DNA of 64,000 nt from Candidatus Sumerlaeota bacterium (GCA_030613245.1 JAUWMI010000014.1:20144-84143), one strand, 5' to 3'. Positions 25,629 to 34,346 are shown, counted from the first letter of the stretch. The notes: generated from the sequence alone by a model not told the origin. Numbers and translations are program-made.

Positions 25629-26534
25629 CTAGCCTTGCAAAATGCGAGTAACGATGTCCTTGCGATACATGATCCCTTCAAGCTTGTTATCCCTGGTAAT
25701 ATAAACACGGCGTCTGCCAGTCGAGACCATCTGATACGCAACCTCAACAATTGAGGTATCGCCCGTAACGCTCAGTACGTCTTTCGTATAAAGATCCTTT
25801 ACCTTCAGAGTTCGCTCTTTTTTAAAGAAATTTTCAAACGGCTCAAACGAGGTCAGGAAAGAGACATTGCTCAGCATGCCCATATAGTCTGGAAGGCCAA
25901 TGCTGATGATTTCTTTCGACGAGAGTTCGCCCAGCAGTTCATGCTTCTCATCCACGACGGGCAGGGCATCATCTCTTGCCGCGGTGATGAGCTCAAGAGC
26001 CTTGCTGAGCGGGGTGTCCAGCGTGACGGGCGAAAACGTTTTGTCCATGATGTCGCTCGCCACAAGGCTACGCTTGACGTCCATCCCGCTTTCTTCAATG
26101 ACCTTGATGATTTTCCCGGACGCCTTAACATTTAGCAGCGCGTCGCGTGTCTCCCTGCTGGAGAGAAGTTTGGCAATTGCAGCCAGGGTCTGGAGCATGA
26201 CGGCATTGCGAGTCTGCGGGCTCACAATAAGGAAAATCAGGTGGAATCGGCCTTCGTGTGGGGCAAGCGCGGAAATGCCCTCACGTGACGTGCCGATGCA
26301 GACAAAAAATTCCTCCAGGCCTTCTACCCGTGCATGCGGGATCGCCACCCCTTCGCATACCACGGTTGGACCCTGCTGCTCACGTTCCATCAGCGCACTG
26401 AGCACACGGTCGGATGACACGTTCTCCATCTTCGCTTCAATCGTCTGAAGGAGCTCCCGCACGGCTTGCTCCATCGTTGCGGCTTTCATATCAACGAGAA
26501 TCTGATCCTCATAGAGAAGGCTAAAGAGTTTCAT
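25629..26534 (-). CDS. PTS EIIA (nitrogen/fructose type) fused to a CBS-domain pair
   Basis: 301 aa. Residues 1-150 form an EIIA-Ntr/fructose type domain with the phospho-His motif GVAIPHARVEGL (His near 67). Residues 160-300 hold two CBS motifs (ASDIMDKTFSPVTLDTPLSKALELI and VKDLYTKDVLSVTGDTSIVEVAYQMV, closing with GIMYRKDIV). EIIA-CBS fusions are thought to couple phosphotransfer or adenine-nucleotide sensing to metabolic control. No EIIB/C permease is nearby, so a regulatory rather than transport role is likely. AAGGAG precedes the ATG. Lies 87 bp downstream of a second EIIA gene in the same direction. Confidence 0.9.
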   Translation of the reverse strand: MKLFSLLYEDQILVDMKAATMEQAVRELLQTIEAKMENVSSDRVLSALMEREQQGPTVVCEGVAIPHARVEGLEEFFVCIGTSREGISALAPHEGRFHLIFLIVSPQTRNAVMLQTLAAIAKLLSSRETRDALLNVKASGKIIKVIEESGMDVKRSLVASDIMDKTFSPVTLDTPLSKALELITAARDDALPVVDEKHELLGELSSKEIISIGLPDYMGMLSNVSFLTSFEPFENFFKKERTLKVKDLYTKDVLSVTGDTSIVEVAYQMVSTGRRRVYITRDNKLEGIMYRKDIVTRILQG

Positions 26535-26621
26535 CGAACACCGTCTCCTTTTAACTGACTAACCGGCCAACCGACTGGCCGATTAACCTGCCTTTCTTCG
26601 CGGCTGATTGCTGAGGCTGGG

Positions 26622-27089
26622 TCAATCGCCTTCTGGTGGTTCGCCGAGGAAGAGCTCCTTTGTTTCTGCAGGTCCCTTTGCCAGCATAATTGCTCTGCGG
26701 AAATCTTTGTTTTTCAAACGGAGCACAAGCTTGGCCAACACCTTAAGAAAGTCCCCCGATTGCTTGTCAGAAGCCCCGATCATCACGACGATGTGCACGG
26801 GCTTCTCGTCGAGCGATTGAAAATCAATGCCTTTATGTGAGCGTCCAATCGCAGCAATAAAATCTTTCACCGATGGAATTTTTACGTGCGGAACCGCCAC
26901 TCCAATCCCTACACCTGTACTGATAATCTTTTCGCGCTCGAAGATCGCGTGTAGGAACTCCTCCTTGTCTTCGATCAGCGGTGAGGTGGCAATTACATCC
27001 ACAAGCTCACGCAGCACACCCTCTTTCGTGTCGGATCGCAAATCAATTATGCGTGATTCGTCAATCATTGCAGAAAAGTTCACAGACAT
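26622..27089 (-). CDS. PTS EIIA domain protein, PtsN-like
   Basis: 155 aa, a single EIIA domain. It has the phosphorylation motif GVAVPHVKIPSV (His near 69), preceded by FEREKIISTGVGIG, and ends with LKVLAKLVLRLKNKDFRRAI. Single-domain EIIA of this kind (PtsN) regulate nitrogen or carbon metabolism and potassium transport in many Gram-negative bacteria. GAAGGAG precedes the ATG. In proteobacteria ptsN accompanies lptB and hpf; here those two lie 2 kb away on the other strand. Confidence 0.88.
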   Translation of the reverse strand: MSVNFSAMIDESRIIDLRSDTKEGVLRELVDVIATSPLIEDKEEFLHAIFEREKIISTGVGIGVAVPHVKIPSVKDFIAAIGRSHKGIDFQSLDEKPVHIVVMIGASDKQSGDFLKVLAKLVLRLKNKDFRRAIMLAKGPAETKELFLGEPPEGD

Positions 27090-27242
27090 CCGCCCACTCC
27101 TTCATGCATGATCTGTTACAGCAAATTCCAGCAGGGAAGAGGCGCCGACGCTCGCTCCTGCCTCGACCCGTGTCCTGAGCTGTTCATCTGTTCCAGAACA
27201 AAAATTTTTGCAGAGCAAAAATCAATCGCCCTATTGCTGTAG

Positions 27243-27298
27243 TAGCACAGGCATCCCTACCTGTAACAATTGGTATCACAGGCATCCCTGCCTGTAGC
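27243..27298. repeat. two ACAGGC...GCCTGT palindromes (REP family 2)
   Basis: CACAGGCATCCCTACCTGTAAC and CACAGGCATCCCTGCCTGTAGC lie in tandem just beyond the 3' end of the RAYT gene. Arms ACAGG and CCTGT surround a short central loop. Confidence 0.7.
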
Positions 27299-27307
27299 TA
27301 CCTTATA

Positions 27308-27904
27308 TCATTCAATCCAGCCCTTAACAATCAACCATTTATAATTTTCAGGCTTTTCAACAAGTCCTGTTTTTATAGGATTAGTCGCAATATAATTCCT
27401 CTTTTCCAACAGCTCTTTTTCATCTCTAACAAGCCTGTCAAAATTCTCATCCAGCCATACTTTAGGTGACTCAGCTTTCCCTAATGCCTCAGTTTTCCCC
27501 GGTGCCACACCCCTCCCCGGTGCCACACCCCTCCCTGGTGCCACAGGCATCTTGCCTGTGCTCCTTAACAGTTTATTAATCTGATTAGCAGAGTAGCTTT
27601 TTATACTATGCATAATTTCTGCAATACTATAATATGCACCGTTTGTTTTTTCTAATGGCTGTAATATCAAATGAACATGCTCGGGCATAACAACACAAGC
27701 ATACAGTTCATATTTCTTGTTATCATGGAATCTGCAACTATCCAAAATAATCTGGCGGGCTTTTTCAGGCAATATGAAATGTTTGAATGTTCTAAAAGTC
27801 ATAAAATAAATGTGTCCAGGATCCTCCCAGTGTGGAAGGTTTCTTTCATAGAGTCTAAATTCTCTAACAGGCTGGAAGCCTGTTCCACCATTTTTATTTC
27901 TCAT
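27308..27904 (-). CDS. REP-associated tyrosine transposase (RAYT, IS200-like)
   Basis: 198 aa from the ATG at 27904. The HUH motif is MPEHVHLILQP and the catalytic Tyr motif RNYIATNPIKTGLV, both diagnostic of RAYT/Y1 transposases. N-terminal PHWEDPGHIYFMTFRT is the usual RAYT opening. These single-copy domesticated transposases act on REP palindromes as single strands. The coding sequence itself contains repeats: the start (GTGFQPV) is encoded by an AACAGGC palindrome, and residues STGKMPVAPGRGVAPGRGVAPG come from another palindrome plus an 18-bp tandem GTGCCACACCCCTCCCCG-like unit. Catalytic residues are intact, so it could be active. Confidence 0.92.
   Translation of the reverse strand: MRNKNGGTGFQPVREFRLYERNLPHWEDPGHIYFMTFRTFKHFILPEKARQIILDSCRFHDNKKYELYACVVMPEHVHLILQPLEKTNGAYYSIAEIMHSIKSYSANQINKLLRSTGKMPVAPGRGVAPGRGVAPGKTEALGKAESPKVWLDENFDRLVRDEKELLEKRNYIATNPIKTGLVEKPENYKWLIVKGWIE
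27498..27563. repeat. repeats inside the RAYT gene
   Basis: Two to three tandem units of GGTGCCACACCCCTCCCC run into the palindrome CCACAGGCATCTTGCCTGTG. Together they add an in-frame Gly-Arg-Ala-Pro-rich linker between the HUH half and the tyrosine half of the protein. Confidence 0.75.
27871..27891. repeat. REP family 2 palindrome at the 5' end of the RAYT gene
   Basis: AACAGGCTGGAAGCCTGTT is a perfect-armed hairpin with GGCT/AGCC extension, within the first dozen codons of the transposase gene. Confidence 0.75.
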
Positions 27905-27991
27905 CTTCAATTACTTTTCTCTTATTTTCGGTGGCTCGATAAAGGGCTCTTTCTTTAATCAGTTCCATTTTTATGAAATCTCCATAAACCC

Positions 27992-28579
27992 CTACTCAGT
28001 AAACTCAGGACGGCTGATTATCAATACCACAAACGCACCTAGCCAATAGCCAAGTGCTACGTAGACCCACACCACTGGCTCCCCGGGACGGTACTGATGC
28101 GCAGCCAACTTGTAAATAACCAGTGCTGTCTGAAACCCGCTCAAAGTCAGCGTGATCGTCCATGCCCAGAACTTTCGCAAGTACAAGCCGAAGACGAGCA
28201 TTCCCCACAGCACATAGAAAGTCCAATAGACGCGACTTCCAGCTCCTATTGCCCGCATGATATCCAGCAGAGCGACCAGGACGAGAAGCCCCAGAGCAAT
28301 GTGAAATCGCGTTTTCCAACGACGGAAATACCACTTGACCCGTCGGGTCAGATACGCTGATCCCGCGTCACCTGCAAACTCAACTGCCTGCAAGATCGCA
28401 GCATCAATCGGGACACATCGGCCCCGGCAGGGTGGGCTTTTACAGATGTGCGCGACGATCTTGCCGACTTTCTTGTGCTCCACGCACTCGTCACAGAAAA
28501 AGTTCTTACAAGTCTGGCATGTCCACTCTGCACTGCGATGCGGATGCAAACGGCAGGTTGGTATTGCCTGACTGCTCAC
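27992..28579 (-). CDS. B-box-type zinc finger membrane protein
   Basis: 195 aa, GTG start preceded by AGGGG. The N-terminus CRLHPHRSAEWTCQTCKNFFCDECVEH...HIC..PPC has the Cys/His spacing of B-box zinc fingers found in bacterial membrane proteins. Four hydrophobic helices follow (near 93-110, 117-132, 138-158, 168-190). Such proteins, often in soil and candidate-phylum genomes, have a cytoplasmic zinc domain and a small membrane domain of unknown role. Stands apart from its neighbours. Confidence 0.75.
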   Translation of the reverse strand: MSSQAIPTCRLHPHRSAEWTCQTCKNFFCDECVEHKKVGKIVAHICKSPPCRGRCVPIDAAILQAVEFAGDAGSAYLTRRVKWYFRRWKTRFHIALGLLVLVALLDIMRAIGAGSRVYWTFYVLWGMLVFGLYLRKFWAWTITLTLSGFQTALVIYKLAAHQYRPGEPVVWVYVALGYWLGAFVVLIISRPEFTE

Positions 28580-28852
28580 TTGATCCCCTGAGGAACTAGC
28601 CGGACTCCTGAAAAAGCCACGTAATACGACTCAGTGTTGCCAGAAAAAATAACCTCAGAGCCGTTTTCCACGAGATTCAGCTCTTGTATCTTATCTGCAA
28701 ATCCCTTTGTAGATGACTCTCTGATTATTGTTTCTCTTTATTCCTTCTTCTTTTTCCGACCAGGTTCACCAAATAGAAATATGGAAACTCTACGGGCAAG
28801 TCAAGCCTCAAAATGTAACCCGGGTAGCCTATGAGTAGCCCGGCGCAGATAA

Positions 28853-28881
28853 GTAGGGGCGGGTTTGAAACCTGCCCCTAC
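28853..28881. repeat. GTAGGGGC palindrome, core GGGTTTGAAACCT
   Basis: 29 bp with the standard ends; the odd central base leaves one unpaired position. The rest of 28580-29066 shows no gene or clear promoter. Confidence 0.85.
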
Positions 28882-29066
28882 AACTAAAGACGGGCACTTT
28901 GGGTTAGATAGGGAAGAAATTTCTCCTTTACATTCCCAACCGTTTTCTCACAGGATAGTAAAGTATTCCGATAAGTAAGAAGAGAGGCTGCGTCTGATTT
29001 TTTTTCACTATGGTCACTCAGTGCGTGCCTTAATTGTCCAACCTATACGATTGACGGGGATCAGCA

Positions 29067-29825
29067 ATGCCAAAACTTACTACCGACAATCTGGTAAAAA
29101 CGTATGGCGGCCGGCAGGTGGTCAATCACGTCAGCATTGAGCTGCACGAAGGTGAGATCGTCGGCCTGCTGGGGCCTAATGGTGCAGGCAAGACGACAAC
29201 CTTCAATATGATCATTGGGTTTGTCATACCAACGGCAGGAAAGGTCTGCTTTGATTCGATGGATATCACCAGGCTGCCGATGTATAAGCGTGCCCGGCTG
29301 GGGATAGGATATTTAACGCAGGACGTGTCAATCTTCCGCAAGCTCACAGTTGAAGAGAACGTTCTCGCGATTCTCCAGACGTTAAACATCACGCGAGATG
29401 AGCAGAAGAAGCGCCTGGAGCAGCTGCTGGACGAGATGGGCATCGCGCATCTGGCGAAAAACAAGGCGTACACCCTGTCGGGTGGGGAGCGTCGGCGCGT
29501 GGAAATCGCTCGGGCAATGGTGACCTCTCCGTGTTTTATGCTTCTGGATGAACCGTTTTCCGGCGTTGATCCCAAAGCCGTCGAAGAGCTGCAAATGGTT
29601 ATATACCAGATGCGTGCCCGCGGTTTGGGCATCTTGATTACCGACCACAGTGTGCGCGAAACCCTTCAGGTCACCGATCGCTCCTACTTAATCTACGAGG
29701 GGAACGTCGAGCTCTCTGGTACAGCGGAAGAGCTGGTTAACAACGAGCGTGCGCGCGCCCTCTACCTGGGCGAGCGCTTTTACATGGATACCACCCCTGA
29801 TGTCCGGAAAGGGTCCGTCAAGTAG
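29067..29825 (+). CDS. lptB: LPS export ABC transporter ATP-binding protein LptB
   Basis: 252 aa. Walker A GPNGAGKT (36-43), Q-loop in YLTQDVSIFRKLTVEEN, signature LSGGE (137-141), Walker B CFMLLDEPFSGVDP (156-169) and switch His 194 in ITDHSVRETL. The strings FSGVDPKAV and GLGILITDHSVRETL are specific to LptB. It powers extraction of lipopolysaccharide from the inner membrane with LptF/LptG, which are not in the window. Presence supports a diderm envelope. It is followed 150 bp downstream by hpf, as in proteobacterial lptB-rpoN-hpf loci, but rpoN is missing. Confidence 0.95.
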   Translation: MPKLTTDNLVKTYGGRQVVNHVSIELHEGEIVGLLGPNGAGKTTTFNMIIGFVIPTAGKVCFDSMDITRLPMYKRARLGIGYLTQDVSIFRKLTVEENVLAILQTLNITRDEQKKRLEQLLDEMGIAHLAKNKAYTLSGGERRRVEIARAMVTSPCFMLLDEPFSGVDPKAVEELQMVIYQMRARGLGILITDHSVRETLQVTDRSYLIYEGNVELSGTAEELVNNERARALYLGERFYMDTTPDVRKGSVK

Positions 29826-29925
29826 TGCGTATCTCAGATTTCAGACAAACCTCTGTATACCGTGTACGGGTCGAGTTTAGTAAAGTGACACGCAAGAACG
29901 GCAGGCTTTGCTAACCCATACCACA

Positions 29926-29951
29926 GTAGCACAGGCATCTTTGCCTGTTCT
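29926..29951. repeat. REP family 2 palindrome between lptB and hpf
   Basis: GCACAGGCATCTTTGCCTGTTC, matching the copies at the RAYT gene 2 kb away. Confidence 0.7.
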
Positions 29952-29977
29952 ATCCTGAGGCAGAGAGGACAGAGCGC

Positions 29978-30526
29978 ATGAACATTCGAATTACCGGACG
30001 GCACAGTGAGGTAACCCCAGAGATTCGCAGTTATATTGAAAAGAAAGTGCAAAAGCTTGCGCGTTATTTTGAGAAAATTCATGAAATTAACATTGTCCTG
30101 GATCAGGTCAAATATCGCCATATCGTAGAGATCGTGGTGAAGGCTGGCCCCATTACTGTGCAGAGCACGGAAGAGAATACGGATCTGCGGGTGACTTTCG
30201 ACTGTGTTCTCAGCAAGGTGCAGCGTCAGCTGAAAAAGCAGAAGCAAAGGCTCATTGGGAATAAGAAGCATTTGAAGAAGGCCGCAAAACCGAGCCACCT
30301 GACACCGGTGCAAGCGCCTCCCGCAGATTCCGGAGCGCCTTCCGTAGAGCTGGAAACAGCTACCGTGACATCACTATCAGTCCGTGACGCAATATTGCAG
30401 CTCGAAGCTCTTGATCGGCAGGTTTTGCTCTTTTTGAACGAGGAGACTCATCAGCCAAACGTCCTGTATAGGCGCCCAAACGGACAACTCGCGCTCATTC
30501 AGCCGCAGGAAACTACAGAGACTTGA
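29978..30526 (+). CDS. hpf: ribosome hibernation promoting factor, long form
   Basis: 182 aa. N-terminal S30AE domain (1-100): MNIRITGRHSEVTPEIRSYIEKKVQKLARYF-type start and ARxxF... with FDCVLSKVQRQLKKQKQRL. A linker (105-135) leads to the C-terminal dimerisation domain (LSVRDAILQLEALDRQVLLFLNEET...VLYRRPNGQLALIQP), so this is long HPF, which dimerises 70S ribosomes to 100S in stationary phase. Length is near the family norm. A GAGAGGAC-like site precedes the ATG. Confidence 0.93.
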   Translation: MNIRITGRHSEVTPEIRSYIEKKVQKLARYFEKIHEINIVLDQVKYRHIVEIVVKAGPITVQSTEENTDLRVTFDCVLSKVQRQLKKQKQRLIGNKKHLKKAAKPSHLTPVQAPPADSGAPSVELETATVTSLSVRDAILQLEALDRQVLLFLNEETHQPNVLYRRPNGQLALIQPQETTET

Positions 30527-30577
30527 TCGGGTGTACGATGGATTGCGCTTATGTATGGCCGCCGGAGGATCTGACTA

Positions 30578-31051
30578 TTGCCAGAAGAGTTTAAACCAGC
30601 TGGGCCGGAGCGCACAGAATTAGGGTGGCTGCACGCGCTCGACAAACGCTATCCATTTTTACTGTACTGGGGACCGCCGGTGGTGTGGGCGGCCCTGATT
30701 TTTTATCTCTCCTCACAACCCGGCGAAGCCTTTCCTGAAGTCACATTTGTCCCAAATGCAGATAAAGCGGTGCATGTGCTGGAGTACGCAGTGCTGACGG
30801 GGCTCGTTGCCCGAGCCCTTTTCCATTATGCTTGGCACGGGCATACAGTTTGGGCATCAATTGTGGGCCTGGCTACCTGTTTTGTATTCGGGGTGCTGGA
30901 CGAGTTTCATCAACTATCCGTGCCCGATCGCTCCTTTGAGTGGGGAGATCTGGGTGCAGATGCAGTCGGCATCGGGCTGGGCTTTCTCGTCTACGTGCTT
31001 ATCCAGCTCAAGAGCACGAAGCGCAAATCGGCTTCCCGCGAGGAAGCATAG
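30578..31051 (+). CDS. VanZ family membrane protein
   Basis: 157 aa from a TTG start with GGAGG ten bases upstream and no better start nearby. Four membrane segments. Motifs PPVVWAALIFYLSSQPG, NADKAVHVLEYAVLTGLVARAL and FGVLDEFHQLSVPDRSFEWGDLGADAVGIGLG are the VanZ-like signature (DExHQxxxPxRxxxxxDxxADxxG). Conserved Asp, Glu and His residues suggest an intramembrane role. VanZ confers low-level teicoplanin resistance; most relatives have unknown housekeeping roles. Lies 51 bp after hpf and could be co-transcribed. Confidence 0.9.
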   Translation: MPEEFKPAGPERTELGWLHALDKRYPFLLYWGPPVVWAALIFYLSSQPGEAFPEVTFVPNADKAVHVLEYAVLTGLVARALFHYAWHGHTVWASIVGLATCFVFGVLDEFHQLSVPDRSFEWGDLGADAVGIGLGFLVYVLIQLKSTKRKSASREEA

Positions 31052-31239
31052 TGGCCTGCATGGGTTTAATAAAATTGCTTATAGCATAGAGAAGAGCCAC
31101 GGATGCGCTTAAAGACAAAAAATTGCAATTATAGGATTTAAAATTTGCCTTTTCCAATTTTCAATTTGCACTTTACAATTCAATCCTTTTATGGGCCTCA
31201 GGCTCATTAATCAAAAATAAGCCCGCAGGGAGGAAGGGC

Positions 31240-31803
31240 ATGCTTAAGAAGATCATTCTGGCTGGCTTTGGCGGGCAGGGTGTTGTGTTCGCAGGCCAGT
31301 TGCTCGCGACCGCAGGCATGCAGGACGGCTGTAACGTCACCGTATTCCCCTCCTATGGGCCGGAGATGCGCGGCGGCACTGCAAATTGCACGGTCGTAAT
31401 CTCCTCCGAGCAGGTTTACTCCCCCGTGATCGCAAAGCCTGATCTCCTGGTCAGCCTGAATCAGCCATCGCAAGACAAATTTGAGGAGTGCGTGGAGCCC
31501 GGCGGACTGGTAGTCTACAACAAGTCTTTGATTTCGCACATCCAGGCACGCAAGGATCTCACCTACTTTCCCGTGCCAGCATCCGAGATCGCCACGCAGA
31601 TCGGTACCACGCGGGTGGCGAATGTCATCGCAGTTGGTGCCCTTGTAGTCTATACCCAGCTGGTTCATTTCGAAACGCTATCCGCGGCGCTAAAAGAAAT
31701 GGTCGGCGGGAAAGGGGAGCATCTGGTTGAATTGAATCTGAAAGCCCTCAAAGCCGGCAAACGGCTGGCCGAGGAGTTTCCCCCGTCGCACCAGAAGGCT
31801 TAA
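31240..31803 (+). CDS. 2-oxoacid:ferredoxin oxidoreductase gamma subunit (KorC-like)
   Basis: 187 aa. Starts KKIILAGFGGQGVVFAGQLLATAGM, the conserved nucleotide-like binding start of the gamma (POR_N catalytic-domain) subunit. SYGPEMRGGTANCTVVISSE is the KorC/VorC signature. These subunits complete 2-oxoglutarate, pyruvate or branched-chain 2-oxoacid:ferredoxin oxidoreductases in anaerobes. The alpha and beta subunits and ferredoxin are not adjacent: upstream is VanZ, downstream an acetyltransferase. They may be elsewhere or the gene may be a relict of a split operon. GGGAGGAAGGG lies before the ATG. Confidence 0.92.
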   Translation: MLKKIILAGFGGQGVVFAGQLLATAGMQDGCNVTVFPSYGPEMRGGTANCTVVISSEQVYSPVIAKPDLLVSLNQPSQDKFEECVEPGGLVVYNKSLISHIQARKDLTYFPVPASEIATQIGTTRVANVIAVGALVVYTQLVHFETLSAALKEMVGGKGEHLVELNLKALKAGKRLAEEFPPSHQKA

Positions 31804-31861
31804 TAGCGCACTTTACGACGCCCGACGTGAGCATGGTTTGTCTGAAAGGTTGTTCCGCATC

Positions 31862-32359
31862 ATGTCAGAAAATACGCAAACAACAGGCGTGATCCGCAAA
31901 GCACGCATTCAGGATGTAGCGACTATTCATCGCCTTATAAATTTCTGGGCGGAGAAAGGCGAGATGCTGGCTCGTTCGCTGAATGAAATTTACGAAAACC
32001 TGCGCGATTATTTCGTCTACTCTGAGGACGAGAAGGTGCTCGGCTGTGCGGCCCTGCATATCATGTGGGGGGATCTTGGAGAGGTCAAGTCTGTAGCAGT
32101 AGCGCCGGAATATCAGCACAAGGGTATTGGCACGCAGCTACTTAAGTGCTGTCTGGCTGAAGCGGAGGAGCTCGGCTTGCCGCGCATTTTTGCCCTTTCG
32201 TTCAAGCCCCAATTCTTTGTGCAAAAGGGCTTCGAAGTCATTGACAAAAACACCCTGCCACAGAAAGTCTGGACCGAGTGCATCAAATGTCCGAAATTCC
32301 CCGATTGCAATGAGACCGCCGTTCAGATCTATTTCGGCCCCAAGTCCTCTATCTCGTAG
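31862..32359 (+). CDS. GNAT N-acetyltransferase, ArgA-like (short NAGS type)
   Basis: 165 aa from the ATG at 31862. VIRKARIQDVATIHRLINFWAEKGEMLARSLNEIYENLRDYFV is the characteristic start of short N-acetylglutamate-synthase-like proteins, followed by the acetyl-CoA site SVAVAPEYQHKGIGTQLLKCCLAEAEELG (Q/RxxGxG/A) and CPKFPDCNETAVQIYF with two Cys. In bacteria lacking classical ArgA this protein supplies N-acetylglutamate for arginine synthesis. No arginine genes are adjacent, so the substrate is inferred from family only. Confidence 0.85.
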   Translation: MSENTQTTGVIRKARIQDVATIHRLINFWAEKGEMLARSLNEIYENLRDYFVYSEDEKVLGCAALHIMWGDLGEVKSVAVAPEYQHKGIGTQLLKCCLAEAEELGLPRIFALSFKPQFFVQKGFEVIDKNTLPQKVWTECIKCPKFPDCNETAVQIYFGPKSSIS

Positions 32360-32434
32360 GTAACACAACGTGTCTAAAAATGCAGAAGGATGTTGGCTTA
32401 AATCTTCGGCGAAAGTGCTTTGGAGTGCCGGCTG

Positions 32435-34126
32435 ATGAAAGGTAAAATCAGGCATCTTGTGTGCTTCTCAATTGTCGCATTTATGATTGCTGTAATTCCC
32501 TCCTCATATGCCGCAAGTAATGATACTAATATTCGCACGGCTCTTGAGAAGTATCTCTCCTTTGTTGCGTATCCTGACCCACCCAAGATCGAACCCCAAC
32601 TCTTCTCAGAAGATATCCGCGTGTTCGGACTCAATGCACAAACTTATCATGGGCGCGACGCCGTGGTTCAGTGGCTTGAGCAGATAAGGAACTTAATAGC
32701 AGCCCTGTGTACTACCATGAAAGCAACTGCTGAAGATGTCAAAATTCTTGTACGAGGCGACACAGCATGGCTCACATGCTTCATCTCCCTGGATGGCACC
32801 CTGAAAGAAGAAGAGCGGCCTTATAAAAAGAAATTCCGGACAACGATCGTGTTTGAAAAACGGGGCGAACACTGGCCAATAGTACACCAACATATCAGCC
32901 CCTTGCACGCAACCGTACAGAATGAAGCCCTTGAAAGTGAAGACGGAGCCAGGGACGTCCACGACCCGTGTATAATAAAGGCGGGCGACACGTATTATAT
33001 CTTTTCAACCGGCATAGGCATTCCGATCCGAAGTTCAAAGGACCTTCGTCACTGGGAACAAACGGGCACTGTTTTCAGCGGTATGCCAGACTGGGCAAAA
33101 CAGGAAATTCCGAATGACGGTAATATCTGGGCTCCTGACATCTCTTTCTTCAATGGCAGATACCATTTGTATTATTCGGTATCAACTTTTGGCACCAACC
33201 GTTCCGCCATCGGCTTGGCAACGAATACAACGCTGGATCCCAACAGTCCTGACTATCACTGGGTGGACCAAGGTAAAGTCATCGAATCAGTGCCTGGACG
33301 CGATGATTGGAATGCTATCGATCCCAACTTTGTCATGGATGAGGAAGAAAAAGGGTGGCTGGCATTTGGATCATTCTGGAGCGGTATCAAGCTCGTTCAA
33401 ATACATCTCAGCACAGGCAAGCCCGATCCCGATAATCTCACATTATTCTCAATTGCGCGTCGTCCTGAGGCTCATGCAATCGAAGCGCCGTTCATCATAA
33501 GAAAAAAGGGATACTATTACCTGTTTGTTTCCTTTGACCAGTGCTGTCGGGGCATTGACAGCAGCTATAAAATAATGGTTGGGAGATCAAAAAAAATAAC
33601 CGGAGCGTACATAGACCGTTCCGGGAAATCAATGATGCAGGGCGGAGGAACCCTCGTACTTTCTGGCTATGGCCGCTGGCGTGGGCCAGGACACAATGCG
33701 GTTCTTACGGATGGAGAAGACCAATGGCTTGTCCATCATACGTACGATGCCGAAATTGGGGGCATACCCCGTCTACAAATCCGTCAATTGATATGGGCGG
33801 ATGACGGCTGGCCTCTTGCTGCAGAGCCTACTTCAGGAATATGGAGCAAGGGTCATCCACCAAGCTCGAAAGACGTTGTGGGGGAGTGGGAACATTCAGT
33901 TAACTTTGGCCCGCCAGACAAAATCGAATTAGTAGCAAATGGAACAATTGCTGGGAATAACAATGCACAATGGTCATTGGAAGGATCGAAGCTCATTCTT
34001 CGCTGGCCACGTGGCGATACCCCCGGTGGCGTCTGGATAGACAAATGCCTCATTTCCTCAGATGGAAAACAGTACGTTGGAAGAAACCAAAAGGATGTGA
34101 TCATCAGGGGCAGAAAACTACATTAG
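32435..34126 (+). CDS. secreted GH43 arabinanase-like hydrolase with N-terminal SnoaL-like domain
   Basis: 563 aa from ATG 32435 with a signal peptide (MKGKIRHLVCFSIVAFMIAV). Residues 30-150 form a SnoaL/DUF4440-like cone domain. The GH43 five-blade propeller follows: RDVHDPCIIKAGDTYYIFSTG (catalytic Asp in VHDP), IWAPDISFFNGRYHLYYSVS, NAIDPNF (transition-state Asp) and HAIEAPFIIRKKGYYYLF (catalytic Glu). The pattern matches GH43 endo-1,5-alpha-L-arabinanases, including the C-terminal WSKGHPP...VGEWEH region. It probably degrades arabinan outside the cytoplasm. The SnoaL fusion is unusual. No sugar-uptake genes are adjacent. Confidence 0.85.
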   Translation: MKGKIRHLVCFSIVAFMIAVIPSSYAASNDTNIRTALEKYLSFVAYPDPPKIEPQLFSEDIRVFGLNAQTYHGRDAVVQWLEQIRNLIAALCTTMKATAEDVKILVRGDTAWLTCFISLDGTLKEEERPYKKKFRTTIVFEKRGEHWPIVHQHISPLHATVQNEALESEDGARDVHDPCIIKAGDTYYIFSTGIGIPIRSSKDLRHWEQTGTVFSGMPDWAKQEIPNDGNIWAPDISFFNGRYHLYYSVSTFGTNRSAIGLATNTTLDPNSPDYHWVDQGKVIESVPGRDDWNAIDPNFVMDEEEKGWLAFGSFWSGIKLVQIHLSTGKPDPDNLTLFSIARRPEAHAIEAPFIIRKKGYYYLFVSFDQCCRGIDSSYKIMVGRSKKITGAYIDRSGKSMMQGGGTLVLSGYGRWRGPGHNAVLTDGEDQWLVHHTYDAEIGGIPRLQIRQLIWADDGWPLAAEPTSGIWSKGHPPSSKDVVGEWEHSVNFGPPDKIELVANGTIAGNNNAQWSLEGSKLILRWPRGDTPGGVWIDKCLISSDGKQYVGRNQKDVIIRGRKLH

Positions 34127-34337
34127 ATTGCAGAGAAAGATTCTTGGTCATAGCGCTTGGTGGACTATGCACCTGAGATATTGTTCGACTCAAGCCTTTT
34201 AACATTTTAACCTTGTACCTATCTCCAGATTATTAAAACACTGGTGCGCCAGAACAGGAGATGAAATATTTCGTGGCCCTAACACGCTTTTTGACATTCC
34301 TGTTTTCAACTTGCAAAGGTGAATGTCATAAACTCGG

Positions 34338-34346
34338 TGGTATAAT
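34338..34346 (+). promoter_or_regulatory. extended -10 promoter upstream of 34436
   Basis: TGGTATAAT matches the extended -10 consensus TGnTATAAT; no good -35 is seen. Rest of 34127-34435 shows nothing. Confidence 0.5.
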
